From: Auanema rhodensis
Lineage: Eukaryota; Nematoda; Chromadorea; Rhabditida; Rhabditidae
Assembly (NCBI GenBank): GCA_964057225.1
Contig: OZ059900.1
Span: 18,429,638 to 18,493,637 of the forward strand
DNA length: 64,000 nucleotides
Direction of reading: 5' to 3'
Under the pieces are notes generated by a model. The model was not told the origin of the DNA and did not search any database. It was given only the letters and a program-made list of their open reading frames with translations. Both the position numbers and the translations under genes were made by a program. Positions 61,972 to 64,000 of the stretch are shown here, piece by piece (position 1 is the first letter of the stretch; each line of letters begins with the position of its first letter).

Positions 61972-64000
61972 TGTGTTCAAACTCATGCAATGTCAATGAA
62001 ACCTAGCTCAAAATTGTTCGTACAACGTCTAGTTCCACTTTCACGACTAAAAAACAGGGGTTAGAAAATTAAGGAAATTAGCATATTCTGAGGGCACGCC
62101 CCTTATGGCTAATATTGATTAAATCGATTTTTGTTCATATGAGTCGTCAAATGCAACGAATTTCAGCGTGTTACATACTAAAATGAAGCATTTTACATGC
62201 TGAACACTAGAAAAATACAAAAACACAGTATTTCCCATGAGAAATATTTTATTATGCTGGAAAACCAGTTTTTGGAAATTTCGCTGTAAACAAGGTTTTG
62301 ACTTACGATTTCATGTGTTCAAACTCATGCAATGTCAATGAAACCCAGCTCAAAATTGTTCGTACAACGTCTAGTTCCACTTTCACGACAAAAAAACAGG
62401 GGTTAGAAAATTAAGGAAATTAGCATATTCTGAGGGCACGCCCCTTATGGCTAATATTGATTAAATCGATTTTTGTTCATATGAGTCGTCAAATGCAACG
62501 AATTTCAGCGTGTTACATACTAAAATAAAGCATTTTACATGCTGAACACTAGAAAAATACAAAAACACAGTATTTCCCATGAGAAATATTTTATTATGCT
62601 GGAAAACCAGTTTTTGGAAATTTCGCTGTAAACAAGGTTTTGACTTACGATTTCATGTGTTCAAACTCATGCAATGTCAATGAAACCTAGCTCAAAATTG
62701 TTCGTACAACGTCTAGTTCCACTTTCACGACAAAAAAACAGGGGTTAGAAAATTAAGGAAATTAGCATATTCTGAGGGCACGCCCCTTATGGCTAATATT
62801 GATTAAATCGATTTTTGTTCATATGAGTCGTCAAATGCAACGAATTTCAGCGTGTTACATACTAAAATGAAGCATTTTACATGCTGAACACTAGAAGAAT
62901 ACAAAAACACAGTATTTCCCATGAGAAATATTTTATTATGCTGGAAAACCAGTTTTTGGAAATTTCGCTGTAAACAAGGTTTTGACTTACGATTTCATGT
63001 GTTCAAACTCATGCAATGTCAATGAAACCCAGCTCAAAATTGTTCGTACAACGTCTAGTTCCACTTTCACGACAAAAAAACAGGGGTTAGAAAATTAAGG
63101 AAATTAGCATATTCTGAGGGCACGCCCCTTATGGCTAATATTGATTAAATCGATTTTTGTTCATATGAGTCGTCAAATGCAACGAATTTCAGCGTGTTAC
63201 ATACTAAAAAGAAGCATTTTACATGCTGAACACTAGAAAAATACAAAAACACAGTATTTCCCATGAGAAATATTTTATTATGCTGGAAAACCAGTTTTTG
63301 GAAATTTCGCTGTAAACAAGGTTTTGACTTACGATTTCATGTGTTCAAACTCATGCAATGTCAATGAAACCTAGCTCAAAATTGTTCGTACAACGTCTAG
63401 TTCCACTTTCACGACAAAAAAACAGGGGTTAGAAAATTAAGGAAATTAGCATATTCTGAGGGCACGCCCCTTATGGCTAATATTGATTAAATCGATTTTT
63501 GTTCATATGAGTCGTCAAATGCAACGAATTTCAGCGTGTTACATACTAAAATGAAGCATTTTACATGCTGAACACTAGAAAAATACAAAAACACAGTATT
63601 TCCCATGAGAAATATTTTATTATGCTGGAAAACCAGTTTTTGAAAATTTCGCTGTAAACAAGGTTTTGACTTACGATTTCATGTGTTCAAACTCATGCAA
63701 TGTCAATGAAACCTAGCTCAAAATTGTTCGTACAACGTCTAGTTCCACTTTCACGACAAAAAAACAGGGGTTAGAAAATTAAGGAAATTAGCATATTCTG
63801 AGGGCACGCCCCTTATGGCTAATATTGATTAAATCGATTTTTGTTCATATGAGTCGTCAAATACAACGAATTTCAGCGTGTTACGTACTAAAATGAAGCA
63901 TTTTACATGCTGAACACTAGAAAAATACAAAAACACAGTATTTCCCATGAGAAATATTTTATTATGCTGGAAAACCAGTTTTTGGAAATTTCGCTGTAAA
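59917..64000 (-). repeat. 18-unit HOR, copy 2 (truncated by the window edge)
   Basis: Matches 53758-57841 at an offset of 6159 bp through the end of the window (4084 bp). It contains the 685 bp dimer at 59917, 60602 and 61287, then 61972 (CGACTAAAAAAC), 62314 and 62998 (AAACCCAGC), 62656 (AGAAGAATAC), 63340 and the start of the AAATACAACG unit at 63682. Reading by eye I noticed two differences: A at 55998 is C in this copy, and A at 62527 is G in copy 1. That level of identity implies a recent block duplication. Confidence 0.88.

Larger units (their letters stand above)
1..64000. other. No genes, RNA genes or mobile elements in the window
   Basis: Every stretch of the window can be assigned to the satellite unit on one strand or the other except about 15 bp at the inversion junction. 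Stops recur in every frame of both strands at each unit, so no open frame can exceed a fraction of a unit (the longest I followed on the - strand is roughly 35-40 codons and lies within the repeat). I saw no tRNA or rRNA segments, no transposon termini or target-site duplications, no microsatellite island and no unique spacer. This one entry covers all long gene-free stretches. Confidence 0.9.
46883..64000 (-). repeat. Satellite array, inverted orientation (50 units)
   Basis: The same 342 bp satellite on the opposite strand. After a 35 bp partial unit (46883-46917, unit positions 35 down to 1) there are 49 full units, starting at 46918, 47260, 47602 and so on, and a last unit cut by the window edge (63682-64000). 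Units of 343 bp, with one extra C in the CGCCCCCTT segment, occur at 53758, 54443, 55128, 59917, 60602 and 61287. The unit types differ from those of the + arm: all carry the C form at unit 104, and unit 294-295 is CG, GG or AT. The arm holds its own dimer and 18-unit HOR. It continues off the right edge. Confidence 0.97.

Noticed and set aside
1-64000. Open reading frame running through the array, since 342 bp is a multiple of three
   Set aside because: All six frames of the unit contain stops (for + frames at unit 1, 9 and 119), so nothing longer than a few dozen codons exists, and start and stop contexts are repeat-derived.
1-64000. CRISPR array or other bacterial repeat locus
   Set aside because: The whole 342 bp period is repeated; there are no unique spacers between short repeats and no cas genes, and the length and HOR structure are eukaryotic satellite traits.

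Overview
The whole 64 kb window is tandemly repeated satellite DNA. I find no gene, RNA gene, transposon or unique-sequence island in it. The repeat unit is about 342 bp; counting bases in the first unit gives 32% G+C. About 187 units or partial units lie head to tail, with single-unit lengths of 341, 342 or 343 bp. Arrays this long and this homogeneous, with higher-order repeats (HORs), are typical of centromeric or pericentromeric heterochromatin of a eukaryote. The AT-rich ~340 bp unit would suit an insect; beetle (tenebrionid) major satellites have a similar unit length, AT content and inverted arrays. I cannot confirm a species or a named family from the sequence alone.

Layout: positions 1-46867 are units in one orientation, here called +, with each unit starting at TGAAATCG. 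Positions 46868-46882 are a short junction. Positions 46883-64000 are the same satellite in the opposite orientation. The window is therefore a very large inverted repeat (macro-dyad) of unequal visible arms. Inside the + arm, 1-11970 is a young, very homogeneous block built from four unit types (A1, B, A2, C) in a hexamer pattern and a 17-unit, 5814 bp HOR. From 12313 to 46867 the units are more diverse, carry 1-bp indels, and form many smaller local HORs: 683 bp dimers at 17.4-21.5 kb, pentamers at 26.3-29.4 kb and 42.2-44.9 kb, and a 1026 bp trimer at 36.4-38.8 kb. One 171 bp deletion, exactly half a unit, lies at 35410/35411. The - arm has its own unit types, a 685 bp dimer repeated three times, and an 18-unit, 6159 bp HOR whose second copy runs off the right edge.

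In unit coordinates (1 = T of TGAAATCG), variable sites that define types include 35-36, 48, 104, 120, 125-126, 134, 147, 156-160, 212-213, 243, 264, 279, 282, 294-295 and 309. Two stretches stay almost constant: about 164-209, and about 322 through the unit boundary to 34. They resemble each other in order and sequence. This suggests that the 342 bp unit is an old dimer of roughly 171 bp halves, and that each half keeps one constrained, possibly protein-binding or nucleosome-phasing, segment.

The sequence shows the repeat structure, the unit types, the inversion and the breakpoints directly. Centromere function, transcription and species are inference.
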